Part shown: positions 1 through 8,878 of the stretch, piece by piece
Position numbering within the stretch: the first letter of the stretch is position 1
How the letters are laid out: the number at the start of each line of letters is the position of its first letter
Assembly (NCBI GenBank): GCA_947451385.1
Contig: CANFYZ010000024.1
Location: 1-45,471 of the forward strand
Direction of reading: 5' to 3'
Origin: Comamonadaceae bacterium
Lineage (GTDB): Bacteria > Pseudomonadota > Gammaproteobacteria > Burkholderiales > Burkholderiaceae_C
DNA: 45,471 nucleotides
Notes under the pieces: model-generated
Databases searched by the model: none
What the model was told of the DNA's origin: nothing
What the model saw: the letters and a program-made list of their open reading frames with translations, nothing else
Translations under genes and position numbers: made by a program

Positions 1-2846
1 AAGTTCAAGGGCTGCGGCGGCAGGCACTCAGGGTATTGCGCCAGCCAAGGCGCTGCGCGTTCGCGCACGGCCTGGGCTTTGAGCAACAGCGCATGGCCGG
101 CTTGGCGACCGAGCGCCCCCATGGGCAACTCGCCCTGCGCTTGCAGTTGTTGCAAAGCGCTGTCCAGACTTTCGGCTTGCAACAGGGTTTGGCCAAGCAG
201 GTACTGCGCCAAGCCATCGACTTCAAAGGGTTCGTCTTCGGGGGCTGCGGCCTCGGGCGAGGCCACCCGCACATTCAGACGGTGCCGCCAATACACCTGC
301 ACCGGGTGGCGCAAAAAGTCTTGCAGCGTCTGCACATCCAAGGATGCAGGAGGCTCGCTGGGCACGGCCGCTGGCGCTTGCGATTCAGGGGCCAAGACCT
401 CGTCCGGTTGCGCAAAAGCCTGCTGCCAGTCACTGGCGTAGGTGCGCAACCCGCTGCCCACTTCAAAGTAGCGAGATGAAAAAGCTTGCAAAGGCTGCGG
501 CACAGGCTGGGGCGCATCGGCAAAACGCGCGCGCAACACGTCCATGAATTGCGACACCAGCACCGAGGTGGGTTGTTCGGCGTTGTCGGTAGCGCGGTGC
601 CCCTGCCAGCTGATGTACAGCTTGTCACGCGCCGACAGCACGGCTTCAAGAAACAAATACCGATCGTCTTCGCGGCGCGAACGGTCGCCCGCGCGCCACT
701 GGCGGGTCATCAGGTCAAAGTCACGGGGCAAGGTGGGGCGTGGGTAGTCTTGGTCGTTCATGCCCAGCAAACACACCACCCTGAAGGGGATGGCGCGCAT
801 CGGCATCAAGGTGGCGAACTGCACCCCGCCACCCAAAAAACGCTGGTGCAAGCCGGGTGCCTCAATCTGCGCCAGCCAGTGCTCGCGCACCACCACCAGG
901 GGCAAGTCCGTGTCCAAAGCGGCTTGCTCGCACAGTTGCAACCAGCGCTGCAATTCACGCTGCAATTGGCCCAGCAGGCGTTCTTCGGCGTCGTCACTGG
1001 CCTCAAAAAATTGCGCCAGCAGCGCTTGCAACGTACCAACCCATTGGCGCGGTGTCTGCGCAACAGACAAAGCCTGCAAGCTGCGGTCCATGGCGGCGAT
1101 CCACTCGGCCAGCGCGCCCAGCCATTGCGCGCTCAAGCCGCCCACCTCGGGCAAAGGTGCGACACCTTGCCAGACCGGGCCTTGCGCGCTGGCATAGCCC
1201 ATCAGCAGGCGACGCAAACCAAAGGCCCAGGTGTTTTGATCGATCCCGGCCATCTCGGGCACGCCCCAGGCTTTGCGGTGCGCGGCGTCCAGACCCCAGC
1301 GCACGCCAGCGCGGGTCAGCCAGTTTTGCAACACCTGCACATCGGCCGCGGACAAGGCGAAACGTTTTTGCACCGCAGCCACCTCAAACAAACTCAGCCA
1401 GTCGGCCAGGCTGATGCGCGACGTGGGCAGCCCGAGCAAACGCTCTAAGGCCTGCACCAAAGGCATGTCGCGGGCGGTGGTGTCGGCCACTGAATAGGGA
1501 ATGTGCTGCGCTGTGCCTGGCGCGAAGCGGCCAAACACCGCTTGAATGTGCGGCACAAACTGCGCCATGTCGGGCACCATCACCATCACGTCGCGCGCTT
1601 GCAGGCTGGGGTCGGCATCGAACCAGGCCAGCAACTGATCGTGCAAGACCTCGACTTCGCGCTGCGCGCCGTGCGTGGTCACCAGCGTGATTGCACCTTC
1701 GGCCCGAGGCTCGGCCTGCGGCACGGCGGGCAAGGGCTCCAGGTCCAAAATGTCGGCCTGCAATTGCTGCAACTGATTCAGTCGCTGCCCCGTGCGGGCT
1801 TGCGGCGGCTCAAACACCTCTATTTTGGACAGCACCTGGGCATAGGTTTCGGGTTGGTCGTAACCGTCGAGCAAATGCAAATAATCGCGACACTGCTTGC
1901 CCCACGAGGCGAGCAAGGGGTGGGCTTGGGCATGCAGATCGGCGGCCGATGTGGACAGCGCCGCCACAGGTACACCGCTTTTGCTGGCCTGGCGCGTGCG
2001 CGCCTGCAGCGCGGCGCGCCCATCCACCACATGGCCCCAGTAATGGCGACATGGGTTTGGCACCACCATCAACACCTGCACAAAGCGGCCGAGTGCCGCC
2101 AAGGCCTGCACCGCCTGCATGGGCAAAGAAGAAATACCGAACACCACCACCCGGTGCGGTAACCCCGGTGGCCGGTTGGACAGCGCAGACAACTTGGCCA
2201 TGAACTGCGCGTGCACCGCCGAGCGCGAAGCCTGGGCCTGCGCGGGCCCCACATCGGCCAACAAGGCGCGCCACACCTGCGCTTGCCAGCGTTGATCAGG
2301 CGGCAGGGCGCTGGCCGGTCCGGCACTGGCCTGCAGCACATCGCGCCCTTGGGCCCAGTCGGCCAACCAATCGGCACGGTAACTTTGGTAGCCATCCAAC
2401 ACATCGGCCACTTGCTGCGCCAACTGGTACAGCTTGCGGCCATCGCCGTCACCGGCCAGGTACTGCGCCAGGGTGGCGCAGATGGGGTCGTTCTGCGCCA
2501 AGGCCGGCAGCAAGCGCAACAGCCGCCACACCAGCGCCGACTTGTCGAACGGCATGTGCACCGGCACCGCCTGGGGCCCCAGCACGCAGCGGTACATTTG
2601 CCACAAAAACGCCGACGGCAAGGCCATGCGGGTGGCCGCACAAATGCCCAGGGCGCGTTCGTCTGCCAAAGCGGCTTCCAACCAATGCTTCATGCCATTG
2701 CTTTGCACCAAGAACACCTCGGGCTGCAGCGGTGGCAAGGGACGGTGCTTGACGAAATCGACCACCAAATCCCGCAAATCCTCCAGTCGGTTGCCATGCA
2801 CAACCATGAAGCCGGGCTGGAGCGAAAAGGGGGCGGGTGAGGTCAT
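1..2846 (-). CDS. recC: RecC, exodeoxyribonuclease V gamma subunit (N-terminal part, runs off the window)
   Basis: RecC is the Chi-recognising scaffold subunit of the RecBCD helicase-nuclease, which processes double-strand breaks. The minus strand is open from the ATG at 2846-2844 to base 1 with no stop, about 948 codons; E. coli RecC has about 1120, so roughly the last 170 residues lie outside. The N-terminus (MTSPAPFSLQPGFMVVHGN, then RLEDLRDLV) matches the family's typical opening, where an 'xHxNRLExL' motif starts the inactive helicase-like domain. It is followed by the conserved VFLVQSNGMKHWLE segment and, further on, the MPMRAIPFRVVCLLGMND segment. Several plus-strand and other minus-strand open frames lie over it but lack any family resemblance. 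recB and recD would be expected downstream, to the left. The gene is divergent from rhlE across about 240 bp. The identification is firm although the gene is cut. Confidence 0.88.
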   Translation of the reverse strand, partial: MTSPAPFSLQPGFMVVHGNRLEDLRDLVVDFVKHRPLPPLQPEVFLVQSNGMKHWLEAALADERALGICAATRMALPSAFLWQMYRCVLGPQAVPVHMPFDKSALVWRLLRLLPALAQNDPICATLAQYLAGDGDGRKLYQLAQQVADVLDGYQSYRADWLADWAQGRDVLQASAGPASALPPDQRWQAQVWRALLADVGPAQAQASRSAVHAQFMAKLSALSNRPPGLPHRVVVFGISSLPMQAVQALAALGRFVQVLMVVPNPCRHYWGHVVDGRAALQARTRQASKSGVPVAALSTSAADLHAQAHPLLASWGKQCRDYLHLLDGYDQPETYAQVLSKIEVFEPPQARTGQRLNQLQQLQADILDLEPLPAVPQAEPRAEGAITLVTTHGAQREVEVLHDQLLAWFDADPSLQARDVMVMVPDMAQFVPHIQAVFGRFAPGTAQHIPYSVADTTARDMPLVQALERLLGLPTSRISLADWLSLFEVAAVQKRFALSAADVQVLQNWLTRAGVRWGLDAAHRKAWGVPEMAGIDQNTWAFGLRRLLMGYASAQGPVWQGVAPLPEVGGLSAQWLGALAEWIAAMDRSLQALSVAQTPRQWVGTLQALLAQFFEASDDAEERLLGQLQRELQRWLQLCEQAALDTDLPLVVVREHWLAQIEAPGLHQRFLGGGVQFATLMPMRAIPFRVVCLLGMNDQDYPRPTLPRDFDLMTRQWRAGDRSRREDDRYLFLEAVLSARDKLYISWQGHRATDNAEQPTSVLVSQFMDVLRARFADAPQPVPQPLQAFSSRYFEVGSGLRTYASDWQQAFAQPDEVLAPESQAPAAVPSEPPASLDVQTLQDFLRHPVQVYWRHRLNVRVASPEAAAPEDEPFEVDGLAQYLLGQTLLQAESLDSALQQLQAQGELPMGALGRQAGHALLLKAQAVRERAAPWLAQYPECLPPQPLN

Positions 2847-2944
2847 TGTTTTTGAGTGTACCGAAGCCCAGGCGCAGGGCGCGAGCCTGCCGTTTCAAAT
2901 TCGTGCGACAATGCATCGGTTGCCGCCTCCAGTTGCCGCAACAT

Positions 2945-3077
2945 CAGCACTTCTGCTGGGGTCTGACCCAAACGCTCTGTTTGTGGTTTCCATGCCCACC
3001 TGTGAATCCCATCGGTCTTTGACTGGCGGCTGTCTCCGACAGCCTGACAAGCCGATGCCCTGCGCTGGAATCAGCGC
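2945..3077 (+). promoter_or_regulatory. Structured 5' leader of the RNA helicase gene
   Basis: Several inverted repeats are packed in front of rhlE: CAGCA/TGCTG (2945-2958, CTTC loop); GGGT/ACCC (2959-2969); a nested element with outer arms CATCGG (3010-3015) and CCGATG (3052-3057) enclosing GGCTGTC/GACAGCC (3028-3044); and GCGCTG/CAGCGC (3062-3077). The last stem ends 7 nt before the ATG at 3085, and I see no Shine-Dalgarno sequence in the usual window. The only GGA (3067-3069) sits at the stem-loop junction and is too far upstream. A cis-acting RNA that controls translation of the helicase is an inference; the pairing itself is directly visible. Confidence 0.45.
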
Positions 3078-3084
3078 CCCTTGA

Positions 3085-4893
3085 ATGAACTTTATTGAAT
3101 TGAATTTGGCTCCGGCCATCCTGCAAGCCGTGCAAGAGCAAGGCTATGAAACCCCCACGCCGATTCAGGCCCAAGCCATTCCGGCCGTCCTGGCCGGCCA
3201 GGACTTGCTGGCCGGGGCGCAAACTGGCACCGGCAAAACCGCGGCCTTCACCCTGCCCTTGCTGCACAAGCTGAGTCTGAGCGAACCGGGCAAAAACAAA
3301 TTTGGCGGCAAAGCGATCCGCGCGCTGGTCTTGACGCCGACGCGTGAACTGGCCGCGCAGGTCGAAGAATCGGTGCGCGACTATGGCAAGTACCTGTCTC
3401 TGAACTCCACCGTGATTTTTGGCGGCGTGGGCATGAAACCCCAGATCGACCGCCTCAAGCGCGGGGTGGATATTTTGGTCGCCACCCCCGGTCGCTTGCT
3501 CGACCTGGCCGGCCAAGGTTTTCTGGATTTGTCCAGCATTGAAATTTTGGTGCTCGACGAAGCCGACCGCATGCTCGACATGGGCTTCATCCATGACGTG
3601 AAAAAAGTCTTGGCCATGGTGCCCAGCGAAAAGCAAAGCCTGCTGTTCTCGGCCACCTTCTCGGACGAGATCCGCGAATTGGCAGCCAACCTGCTGAAAA
3701 ACCCGCAAAGCATCCAGGTCACGCCCAGCAACACCACGGTGCAACGCATCACGCAGGTGATCCACCCGGTCGGTCGCGGCAAGAAAAAAGAAGTGCTGGT
3801 GCACATCATCAACAAGCACAACTGGAGCCAGGTGCTGGTCTTCACCCGCACCAAGTTCGGCGCCAACAACGTGGCCGACTACCTGAGCAAAAACGGCATC
3901 AAAGCCATGGCGTTGCACGGCAACAAAAGCCAGACCGCCCGCACCCAGGCCTTGGCCGGTTTCAAGAGCGGTGAGATTCGCGCCTTGGTGGCCACCGACA
4001 TTGCGGCGCGTGGCATCGATATCGAAGACTTGCCGCATGTGGTGAACTACGAAATCCCGAACGTGTCGGAAGACTATGTTCACCGCATCGGCCGGACCGG
4101 TCGCGCCGGTGCCAGCGGTGAGGCCGTCAGCTTGGTGTGCCTGGACGAAGAAGGTTTCATGATGGAGATCGAACGCTTCACCAAGCAAGAAATTGCGGTA
4201 GAGTTGCTCGAAGGTTTTGGCCCTGAGCCCGGCGAAAAAGCCGAGCCCATCGCCATGGGCCGACAAACCTTGTGGGGCGGCGCAGGTCGCCCACCCAGCC
4301 GCGAAGTGATGCAAGCCGCCGCCAAAGCCGCGCGCGGTGACATGATGCAACGCATCCGCGAATCAAAAAATGCGCAAGGCGAAGGCGGTGGCCGTTCTGC
4401 ACCACGTCCGTCTCGCAATGGCCCACCCCCTTCGCGTCGCGGTGGCGCACCGGGCGGTCGCAATGAACCCCGTGGCGAAGGCGAGTTCCGGGGCGAAGGC
4501 CCACGCTTTGAGGGCGGCCGAGGTGATGGCCCACGCCCTGAAGGCCGTTTTGATTCGCGCGGGGACCAGCGTCCACCACGCCAAGGTGCTCCTCGCGGTG
4601 ACCGCGGTGATCGCGGTCCACGCCGCGATGGCGATGAGTTGCCGCGCAACATCGACCCTTTGATGACCAACCAATTTGCCTCACGCCGCGATCAACCGCG
4701 TCGCAATAACGGCAACTCCGGCGGGCAACCCGATCCGACACGCACCAGCATTGACAGCCTGGCCGCAGGCCGAGGCGGACAACGCCGCCATGGCGGCGGC
4801 GGCGGGGGTGGCGGTTATGGCGGCGGCAACCGCGGCGGTGGCGGTGGGCGCAGTGGTGGTGGTGGCGGCGGTGGCCGATCCTTCGGTCGCTGA
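3085..4893 (+). CDS. rhlE: DEAD-box ATP-dependent RNA helicase, RhlE type, with long RGG-rich tail
   Basis: ATP-dependent RNA duplex unwinding, probably in ribosome assembly, RNA decay or cold adaptation. All superfamily-2 motifs are present: Q motif near residue 28, Walker A AQTGTGKT at 45-52, [20 protein letters not shown] at about 158-161, SAT at about 189, [18 protein letters not shown], and [10 protein letters not shown] at about 333. From about residue 400 the protein is a disordered Arg/Gly/Pro-rich tail that becomes almost pure glycine near the C-terminus. At 602 residues it is longer than a helicase core, and the excess is this tail. The start [16 protein letters not shown] aligns with the family N-terminus, so the ATG at 3085 is preferred despite the lack of a visible ribosome-binding site. 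The gene stands alone, divergent from recC, with a structured leader. Whether the original name would be rhlE or deaD is uncertain; RhlE fits best. Confidence 0.93.
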   Translation: MNFIELNLAPAILQAVQEQGYETPTPIQAQAIPAVLAGQDLLAGAQTGTGKTAAFTLPLLHKLSLSEPGKNKFGGKAIRALVLTPTRELAAQVEESVRDYGKYLSLNSTVIFGGVGMKPQIDRLKRGVDILVATPGRLLDLAGQGFLDLSSIEILVLDEADRMLDMGFIHDVKKVLAMVPSEKQSLLFSATFSDEIRELAANLLKNPQSIQVTPSNTTVQRITQVIHPVGRGKKKEVLVHIINKHNWSQVLVFTRTKFGANNVADYLSKNGIKAMALHGNKSQTARTQALAGFKSGEIRALVATDIAARGIDIEDLPHVVNYEIPNVSEDYVHRIGRTGRAGASGEAVSLVCLDEEGFMMEIERFTKQEIAVELLEGFGPEPGEKAEPIAMGRQTLWGGAGRPPSREVMQAAAKAARGDMMQRIRESKNAQGEGGGRSAPRPSRNGPPPSRRGGAPGGRNEPRGEGEFRGEGPRFEGGRGDGPRPEGRFDSRGDQRPPRQGAPRGDRGDRGPRRDGDELPRNIDPLMTNQFASRRDQPRRNNGNSGGQPDPTRTSIDSLAAGRGGQRRHGGGGGGGGYGGGNRGGGGGRSGGGGGGGRSFGR

Positions 4894-4936
4894 AATGACC
4901 CGCTGAATTGAGCCGCTGAATTGAGCCGCTGAATTG
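4885..4936 (+). repeat. 13-bp tandem repeat running through the rhlE stop codon
   Basis: Four adjacent 13-bp units: 4885-4897 (degenerate, contains the rhlE stop TGA at 4891-4893), 4898-4910, 4911-4923 and 4924-4936. The last two are identical (AGCCGCTGAATTG). Each copy carries the TGA trinucleotide. It probably arose by slippage or duplication of the gene's 3' end; no function is evident. Confidence 0.75.
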
Positions 4937-4967
4937 CCCCGCAGAGTTCAGTCAGCGGCTGGGCAGC

Positions 4968-4985
4968 GCGCGGCCTCAGCCGCGC
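4968..4985. terminator. GC-rich hairpin between convergent rhlE and cupin genes
   Basis: Perfect stem GCGCGGC/GCCGCGC (4968-4974 with 4979-4985) and a CTCA loop; the loop contains the cupin gene's stop codon (TCA at 4976-4978 on the plus strand). It lies between the 3' ends of two convergent genes, so a bidirectional terminator is plausible. There is no T-tract on either side, so Rho-independent activity is doubtful. Confidence 0.3.
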
Positions 4986-5359
4986 ACAAACAGCGTGACC
5001 AAGGGCTCGTCGCCCAACTGGCGGCTCCAGTGGCCATGCACCTGCGGATCGAATGTGGCCCCTGCCGGCAAAGTGTCGGCCGAATAAAAATGGTCGCCTC
5101 GGCTGAAGACACGGCTGCTGCCGTCTTGCAAACCGATCTCCATGTGGCCATTCAAAATAAACACCCATTGGGTGTGCCCTGAGCAGTGGAACTGACTGCG
5201 AAAGCCCACCGGGCTGTGCCGCAATTGGTAACCGCCAGAGGCCATCAGCGCTGACAACTGGCTTTGCGGCGTCCCTTCTGGCAGGGGCACGGACTCTTCA
5301 CGGAATTTGGCGCGACCGTCGGTGTCGGTGAAGAGGATGGTTTTTTTGAAATCGGTCAT
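4976..5359 (-). CDS. Small single-domain cupin protein
   Basis: 127-residue protein with one double-stranded beta-helix (cupin) domain. The GFRSQFHCSGHTQWVFILNG segment (about residues 52-71) and the later GDHFYSADTLPAGATFD segment (about 87-103) correspond to the two conserved cupin motifs, with histidines that could bind a metal. It is the last gene of the minus-strand sugar-acid operon, about 25 bp after idnD. Location suggests a role on the same substrate, for example an isomerase, epimerase or sensor of a keto-sugar acid, but nothing in the sequence proves catalysis. The fold assignment is good and the function unknown. Confidence 0.7.
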   Translation of the reverse strand: MTDFKKTILFTDTDGRAKFREESVPLPEGTPQSQLSALMASGGYQLRHSPVGFRSQFHCSGHTQWVFILNGHMEIGLQDGSSRVFSRGDHFYSADTLPAGATFDPQVHGHWSRQLGDEPLVTLFVRG

Positions 5360-5383
5360 GGCAGCCTCGGTGGTTGAAAGGGC

Positions 5384-6433
5384 TCAGGCGGTGGCTTCGG
5401 CACCGAAATCGATTTGCACCTTCATGGCCTGGCTCTTGTCTGCGGCCAAACGGAAGGCCGACTCGGCTTGGTCCAGCTTCACCACATGCGAGATCACCGG
5501 CTTGCCATCGATCAGGCCTTCGTTCAAGAAGCGCACGGCCACCGCAAATTCCGGATGGAAGCGGAAGGTACCGCGCAACTCCAGCTCCTTGCTCACCAAC
5601 TGGTTCAAAGGCAAGGTGGATTCGCCGCCCAAACCGATGCTGACGATCACACCCCGCGGCGTGACCACATCCAAGCCGCTGCGCAAGGCTTTGTCGCTGC
5701 CCGAGGCTTCAAACATCACATCGAACGTGCCCTTGTTGGCGGCATACGCGGCCAAGCCATCGGGTTGGGTGACCAGGTTCACGGTTTCGTCCGCGCCCAT
5801 TTGCCGGGCACAGGCCAGGGGCCCGTCGGCCAAGTCCACCGCCACAATGCGGGCCGCCCCGGCGCGGCGCAGACCCGCAATCAATAGAGCGCCTATGGGG
5901 CCGCAGCCGGTCACCAACACCTGTTTGCCAAATACCGAGCCGGCGCGCTGAATCGCATGCAAGCCCACTGACAAGGGTTCGGCCAAAGCGGCTTCTGACA
6001 AACTCAGGCGGTCACTCAGGGCGTGGGCTTGGTGCGCCTCAATGATCAAGCTTTCGCGGAATGCGCCTTGAATGTGCGGAAAGCGCATGGCGCTGCCGTA
6101 AAAGCGCATGTCCATGCAATGGTTGTGGTGCCCTTTTTGGCAGTAAGCGCACACAAAGCAAGGGCGTGAGGGCGAGATGGCGATGCGTTGGCCGGCGCGA
6201 AAAGCGCTCACGCCCTCGCCCACCGCCGAAACAATGCCCGAGACCTCGTGCCCCAAAGCCATGGGCTCTTGGATGCGCACGGTGCCAAAGCCCCCGTGCT
6301 GAAAGTAATGCAAGTCGGAGCCGCAAATGCCGCCAAAAGCGACACGCACTTGCAGCTGTCCGGGACCAGGGGCTTCAACGGCTTGGGCTTCGATCCGTAA
6401 ATCTTCGGGGGCGTGGCAAACAAGAGCGCGCAT
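5384..6433 (-). CDS. idnD: Zinc-dependent alcohol dehydrogenase, L-idonate 5-dehydrogenase type
   Basis: Medium-chain dehydrogenase predicted to oxidise L-idonate at C5 to 5-keto-D-gluconate with NAD(P). GGICGSDLHYF carries the catalytic-zinc Cys, GHEVSG the catalytic His-Glu pair, and CFVCAYCQKGHHNHC the four-Cys structural-zinc lobe. VTGCGPIGAL is the Rossmann glycine motif. The frame stays open to 6487, but that start would overlap the preceding SDR gene by about 30 bp. The ATG at 6433 (MRALVCHAP) has AGGAC at a good distance and matches the family N-terminus, giving 349 residues. It follows idnO by 22 bp. Preference for L-idonate over other polyols or sugar acids is inferred from similarity and from the adjacent IdnO- and GntK-like genes. 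Confidence 0.82.
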   Translation of the reverse strand: MRALVCHAPEDLRIEAQAVEAPGPGQLQVRVAFGGICGSDLHYFQHGGFGTVRIQEPMALGHEVSGIVSAVGEGVSAFRAGQRIAISPSRPCFVCAYCQKGHHNHCMDMRFYGSAMRFPHIQGAFRESLIIEAHQAHALSDRLSLSEAALAEPLSVGLHAIQRAGSVFGKQVLVTGCGPIGALLIAGLRRAGAARIVAVDLADGPLACARQMGADETVNLVTQPDGLAAYAANKGTFDVMFEASGSDKALRSGLDVVTPRGVIVSIGLGGESTLPLNQLVSKELELRGTFRFHPEFAVAVRFLNEGLIDGKPVISHVVKLDQAESAFRLAADKSQAMKVQIDFGAEATA

Positions 6434-6455
6434 AAAGTGTCCTGATAAGGCGTGA

Positions 6456-7226
6456 TTAGAGTTGGGCGGTGACACCGCCGTCGACATACAGAATATGGCC
6501 GTTCACGAAGCTGGCGGCATCGCTGGCCAAGAAGACCGCAGCCCCCGCCAGCTCTTGAACCTCGCCCCAGCGGCGGCTCGGCGTGCGGTTGGTGAGCCAG
6601 GCGCTGAAGGTCGGGTCGTTGACCAACTTTTCGTTCAATTCGGTTTTGAAATAACCGGGGCCAATGCCATTCACATTCAAGCCGAGCGGGCCCCAGTCAA
6701 TGGCCATGCCCTTGGTCAGCATTTTCACCGCGCCCTTGGTGGCCATGTAAGGCGAAATGCCCGGCCGCCCCAACTCGCTTTGCACCGAACAAATGTTGAT
6801 GATGCGGCCGCGCCCGCGCGGGATCATGTGCTGCGCCACGGTTTGACCGACAAAGAACACGCTGTCCAAATTGGTTTGCATGATGTCATGCCAATCGCTG
6901 TGGGCATATTCGTGCAAAGGACCACGCCGCTGAATGCCGGCGTTGTTGATCAAGATGTCCAACGGGCCAATGTCTTTTTCGATCGAGGCCACCTGGAGCT
7001 TGACCTGTTCGGCATCGGTCACATCGAAGGCGCGCTCATGCACCGTCAAACCTTCGGCGCGCAGCGCGTTGGCCGACTGCGAAAGCGTGGCCGCGTTGCG
7101 GCCATTGAGCACCACGGTGGCGCCGGCCTGGGCGAGCCCACGGGCCAAGGCCAGGCCAATGCCTGCAGAGGAACCGGTGACCAAGGCCAAGCGGCCGTCG
7201 AGTCGGAAAGTGGAAGCAGTGATCAT
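6456..7226 (-). CDS. idnO: SDR oxidoreductase, gluconate 5-dehydrogenase (5-ketogluconate reductase) type
   Basis: Short-chain dehydrogenase predicted to interconvert 5-keto-D-gluconate and D-gluconate. At 256 residues it has the classical length. Motifs: TGSSAGIG cofactor loop (about residues 17-24), NNAG at about 92, a Ser-containing strand ICSVQSELGRPG, and the catalytic YMATK (YxxxK); it ends in the usual VDGGVTAQL. It sits between gntK (15-bp gap) and idnD, the order expected if it passes gluconate to the kinase. Other SDRs such as 2-deoxygluconate dehydrogenase look alike, so the exact substrate rests on context. Confidence 0.8.
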   Translation of the reverse strand: MITASTFRLDGRLALVTGSSAGIGLALARGLAQAGATVVLNGRNAATLSQSANALRAEGLTVHERAFDVTDAEQVKLQVASIEKDIGPLDILINNAGIQRRGPLHEYAHSDWHDIMQTNLDSVFFVGQTVAQHMIPRGRGRIINICSVQSELGRPGISPYMATKGAVKMLTKGMAIDWGPLGLNVNGIGPGYFKTELNEKLVNDPTFSAWLTNRTPSRRWGEVQELAGAAVFLASDAASFVNGHILYVDGGVTAQL

Positions 7227-7241
7227 AGGAAATTCAAAAGT

Positions 7242-7784
7242 TCAGGCTGCGCCCACCGAAGCCGGGCACAGGGTGTGCAGGTACTGCATCACCTGTTTGC
7301 ATTGCTGTTCGGGCGGCATCAACATATCGAGCGTCATGGCCGTTTCGTCGGCCTGCGGCGGCTCCAAAATGGCCAACTGGCTTTGCAGCAAAGTCGGCGG
7401 CATGTAGTGGGCGGTGCGTTGTTGTAAGCGCTCAGCCAAGACCTCGGTGCTGCCCTGCAAGTGCACAAACAGCACATCGGGTGCGCCTTGGCGCAAGACA
7501 TCGCGGTAGGCTTTCTTCAAGGCGGAGCAAGCCACGACCACGCCTTGGTCGTGGTGCACGGCTTGTTGCAAGCGCTGTGACAGGGCTTGCAACCAGCCAA
7601 CGCGGTCTTCGTCGGTGAGGGGTTGGCCTGCGGCCATCTTGGCCACATTGGCGGCGCTGTGCAGGTCATCGCCCTCCACAAACGGCAGCGCCAATCGCCC
7701 GGCCAGCAAATGGCCCACGGTGCTTTTACCGCAACCGCTGACCCCCATCACCACCACACGGAATGGCGTCTGCACCATGCTCAC
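7242..7784 (-). CDS. gntK: Gluconokinase
   Basis: Phosphorylates D-gluconate to 6-phosphogluconate, the entry point to the Entner-Doudoroff pathway. Walker [10 protein letters not shown] lies near the N-terminus, followed by the family's [20 protein letters not shown] segment and [13 protein letters not shown]; at 180 residues the length is typical of the thermoresistant gluconokinase family. The first codon is GTG at 7784, forming a GTGA overlap with the ATPase gene stop. An ATG two codons later (7778) is an equal alternative. Translational coupling to the transporter ATPase is likely. The 6-phosphogluconate product would feed edd at 25340-27181, about 18 kb away. Confidence 0.9.
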   Translation of the reverse strand: MSMVQTPFRVVVMGVSGCGKSTVGHLLAGRLALPFVEGDDLHSAANVAKMAAGQPLTDEDRVGWLQALSQRLQQAVHHDQGVVVACSALKKAYRDVLRQGAPDVLFVHLQGSTEVLAERLQQRTAHYMPPTLLQSQLAILEPPQADETAMTLDMLMPPEQQCKQVMQYLHTLCPASVGAA

Positions 7785-8851
7785 ACCAGTCGTTGCTCAG
7801 ACGCCACGTCAAACAAATGGGTCTTGGCCGGGTCGATGTGCAGGTGCACCGTGTCGCCCGGCTGCGCATCGGTACGGCCGTGCAGCGTGACCACCAACTG
7901 GAACTCACCGACCTGCACCAGCAATTCGGTTTCTGCGCCGGTTGGCTCGACCACCACCACCTGCGCGGCAATGCCTTGACCCGCCTGGGTCAAGGTGATG
8001 TCAGTGGGTCGCACGCCATAGTGCACCGCCTGGCCTTCGTGCCCGCTGGCCACGGCCAACGCAGGCCAAGAAGCCCCTTGCGCACTCACCTGCGCTTGCC
8101 CGCCGGCGGGGTGGTACACCCCTTGCACCACATTCATGGCGGGTGAACCGATGAATTGCGCCACAAACAAATTGCCCGGACGGTCAAACAACTCCAGCGG
8201 CGTACCGATTTGCTCCACGATGCCGTCGTGCATGACCACAATCCGGTCGGCCATGGTCATGGCCTCGATCTGATCGTGGGTCACATACACGGTGGTGGTT
8301 TTCAGGCGCTGGTGCAAGGCTTTGATCTCTGCGCGCATCGCCACGCGGAGCTTGGCGTCCAGGTTGGACAAGGGCTCATCGAACAAAAACACCTTGGGGT
8401 CACGCACAATGGCGCGGCCCATGGCCACGCGCTGGCGCTGCCCGCCTGAGAGTTCGCGCGGGAAACGGTGCAGCAAATGCTCCAGGTTCAAAATTTTGGC
8501 CGCATGCGCCACGCGCTCGTCGGTCTTGGCGGGATCGGCTTTGCGCAACAGCAAGCTGAAGGCCATGTTGTCGCGCACCGTCATGTGGGGATACAGCGCG
8601 TAGCTTTGGAACACCATGGCAATGTCGCGGTCCTTGGACTCCAGGTCGTTGACCACGGTGTCGTCAATCAGGATCTCACCGCCGGTGATTTCTTCCAAGC
8701 CTGCCAGCATGCGCAGCAGGGTAGATTTGCCGCAACCCGAGGGCCCGACCAACACCACGAACTCGCCATCCGCGATGTCAAAGCTGATGCCGTGAATGAT
8801 GTCGGTTTTACCAAACGACTTCTTGATGTGTTTAAAAGATACGGTGGCCAT
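7781..8851 (-). CDS. Sugar ABC transporter ATP-binding protein (MalK/UgpC type)
   Basis: Cytoplasmic ATPase of a carbohydrate importer. Walker [10 protein letters not shown] at 36-44, ABC signature [14 protein letters not shown] at about 134, Walker [13 protein letters not shown] at about 155, and a switch His in [16 protein letters not shown]; residues after about 235 form the TOBE regulatory domain typical of the MalK/UgpC group. At 356 residues the length is standard. The gene lies 27 bp after the second permease and overlaps gntK by 4 bp. Substrate cannot be read from the ATPase; context suggests a sugar acid or a related polyol. Confidence 0.9.
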   Translation of the reverse strand: MATVSFKHIKKSFGKTDIIHGISFDIADGEFVVLVGPSGCGKSTLLRMLAGLEEITGGEILIDDTVVNDLESKDRDIAMVFQSYALYPHMTVRDNMAFSLLLRKADPAKTDERVAHAAKILNLEHLLHRFPRELSGGQRQRVAMGRAIVRDPKVFLFDEPLSNLDAKLRVAMRAEIKALHQRLKTTTVYVTHDQIEAMTMADRIVVMHDGIVEQIGTPLELFDRPGNLFVAQFIGSPAMNVVQGVYHPAGGQAQVSAQGASWPALAVASGHEGQAVHYGVRPTDITLTQAGQGIAAQVVVVEPTGAETELLVQVGEFQLVVTLHGRTDAQPGDTVHLHIDPAKTHLFDVASEQRLV

Positions 8852-8878
8852 AAAGTCTCTGCAATTCGTAAGAAGGGG

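Noticed and set aside
486-1448. Plus-strand frames over recC
   Set aside because: The minus strand reads as one continuous RecC; the plus frames lack starts with ribosome-binding sites and any similarity.
2944-4350. 468-codon minus-strand frame opposite rhlE
   Set aside because: Mirror of a GC-rich coding gene; His/Gln/Gly-rich composition, no domain, and it overlies a complete DEAD-box helicase.
6434-6487. Upstream start for the idonate dehydrogenase
   Set aside because: It would overlap the SDR gene, adds residues outside the family domain, and has no ribosome-binding site, unlike the ATG at 6433.
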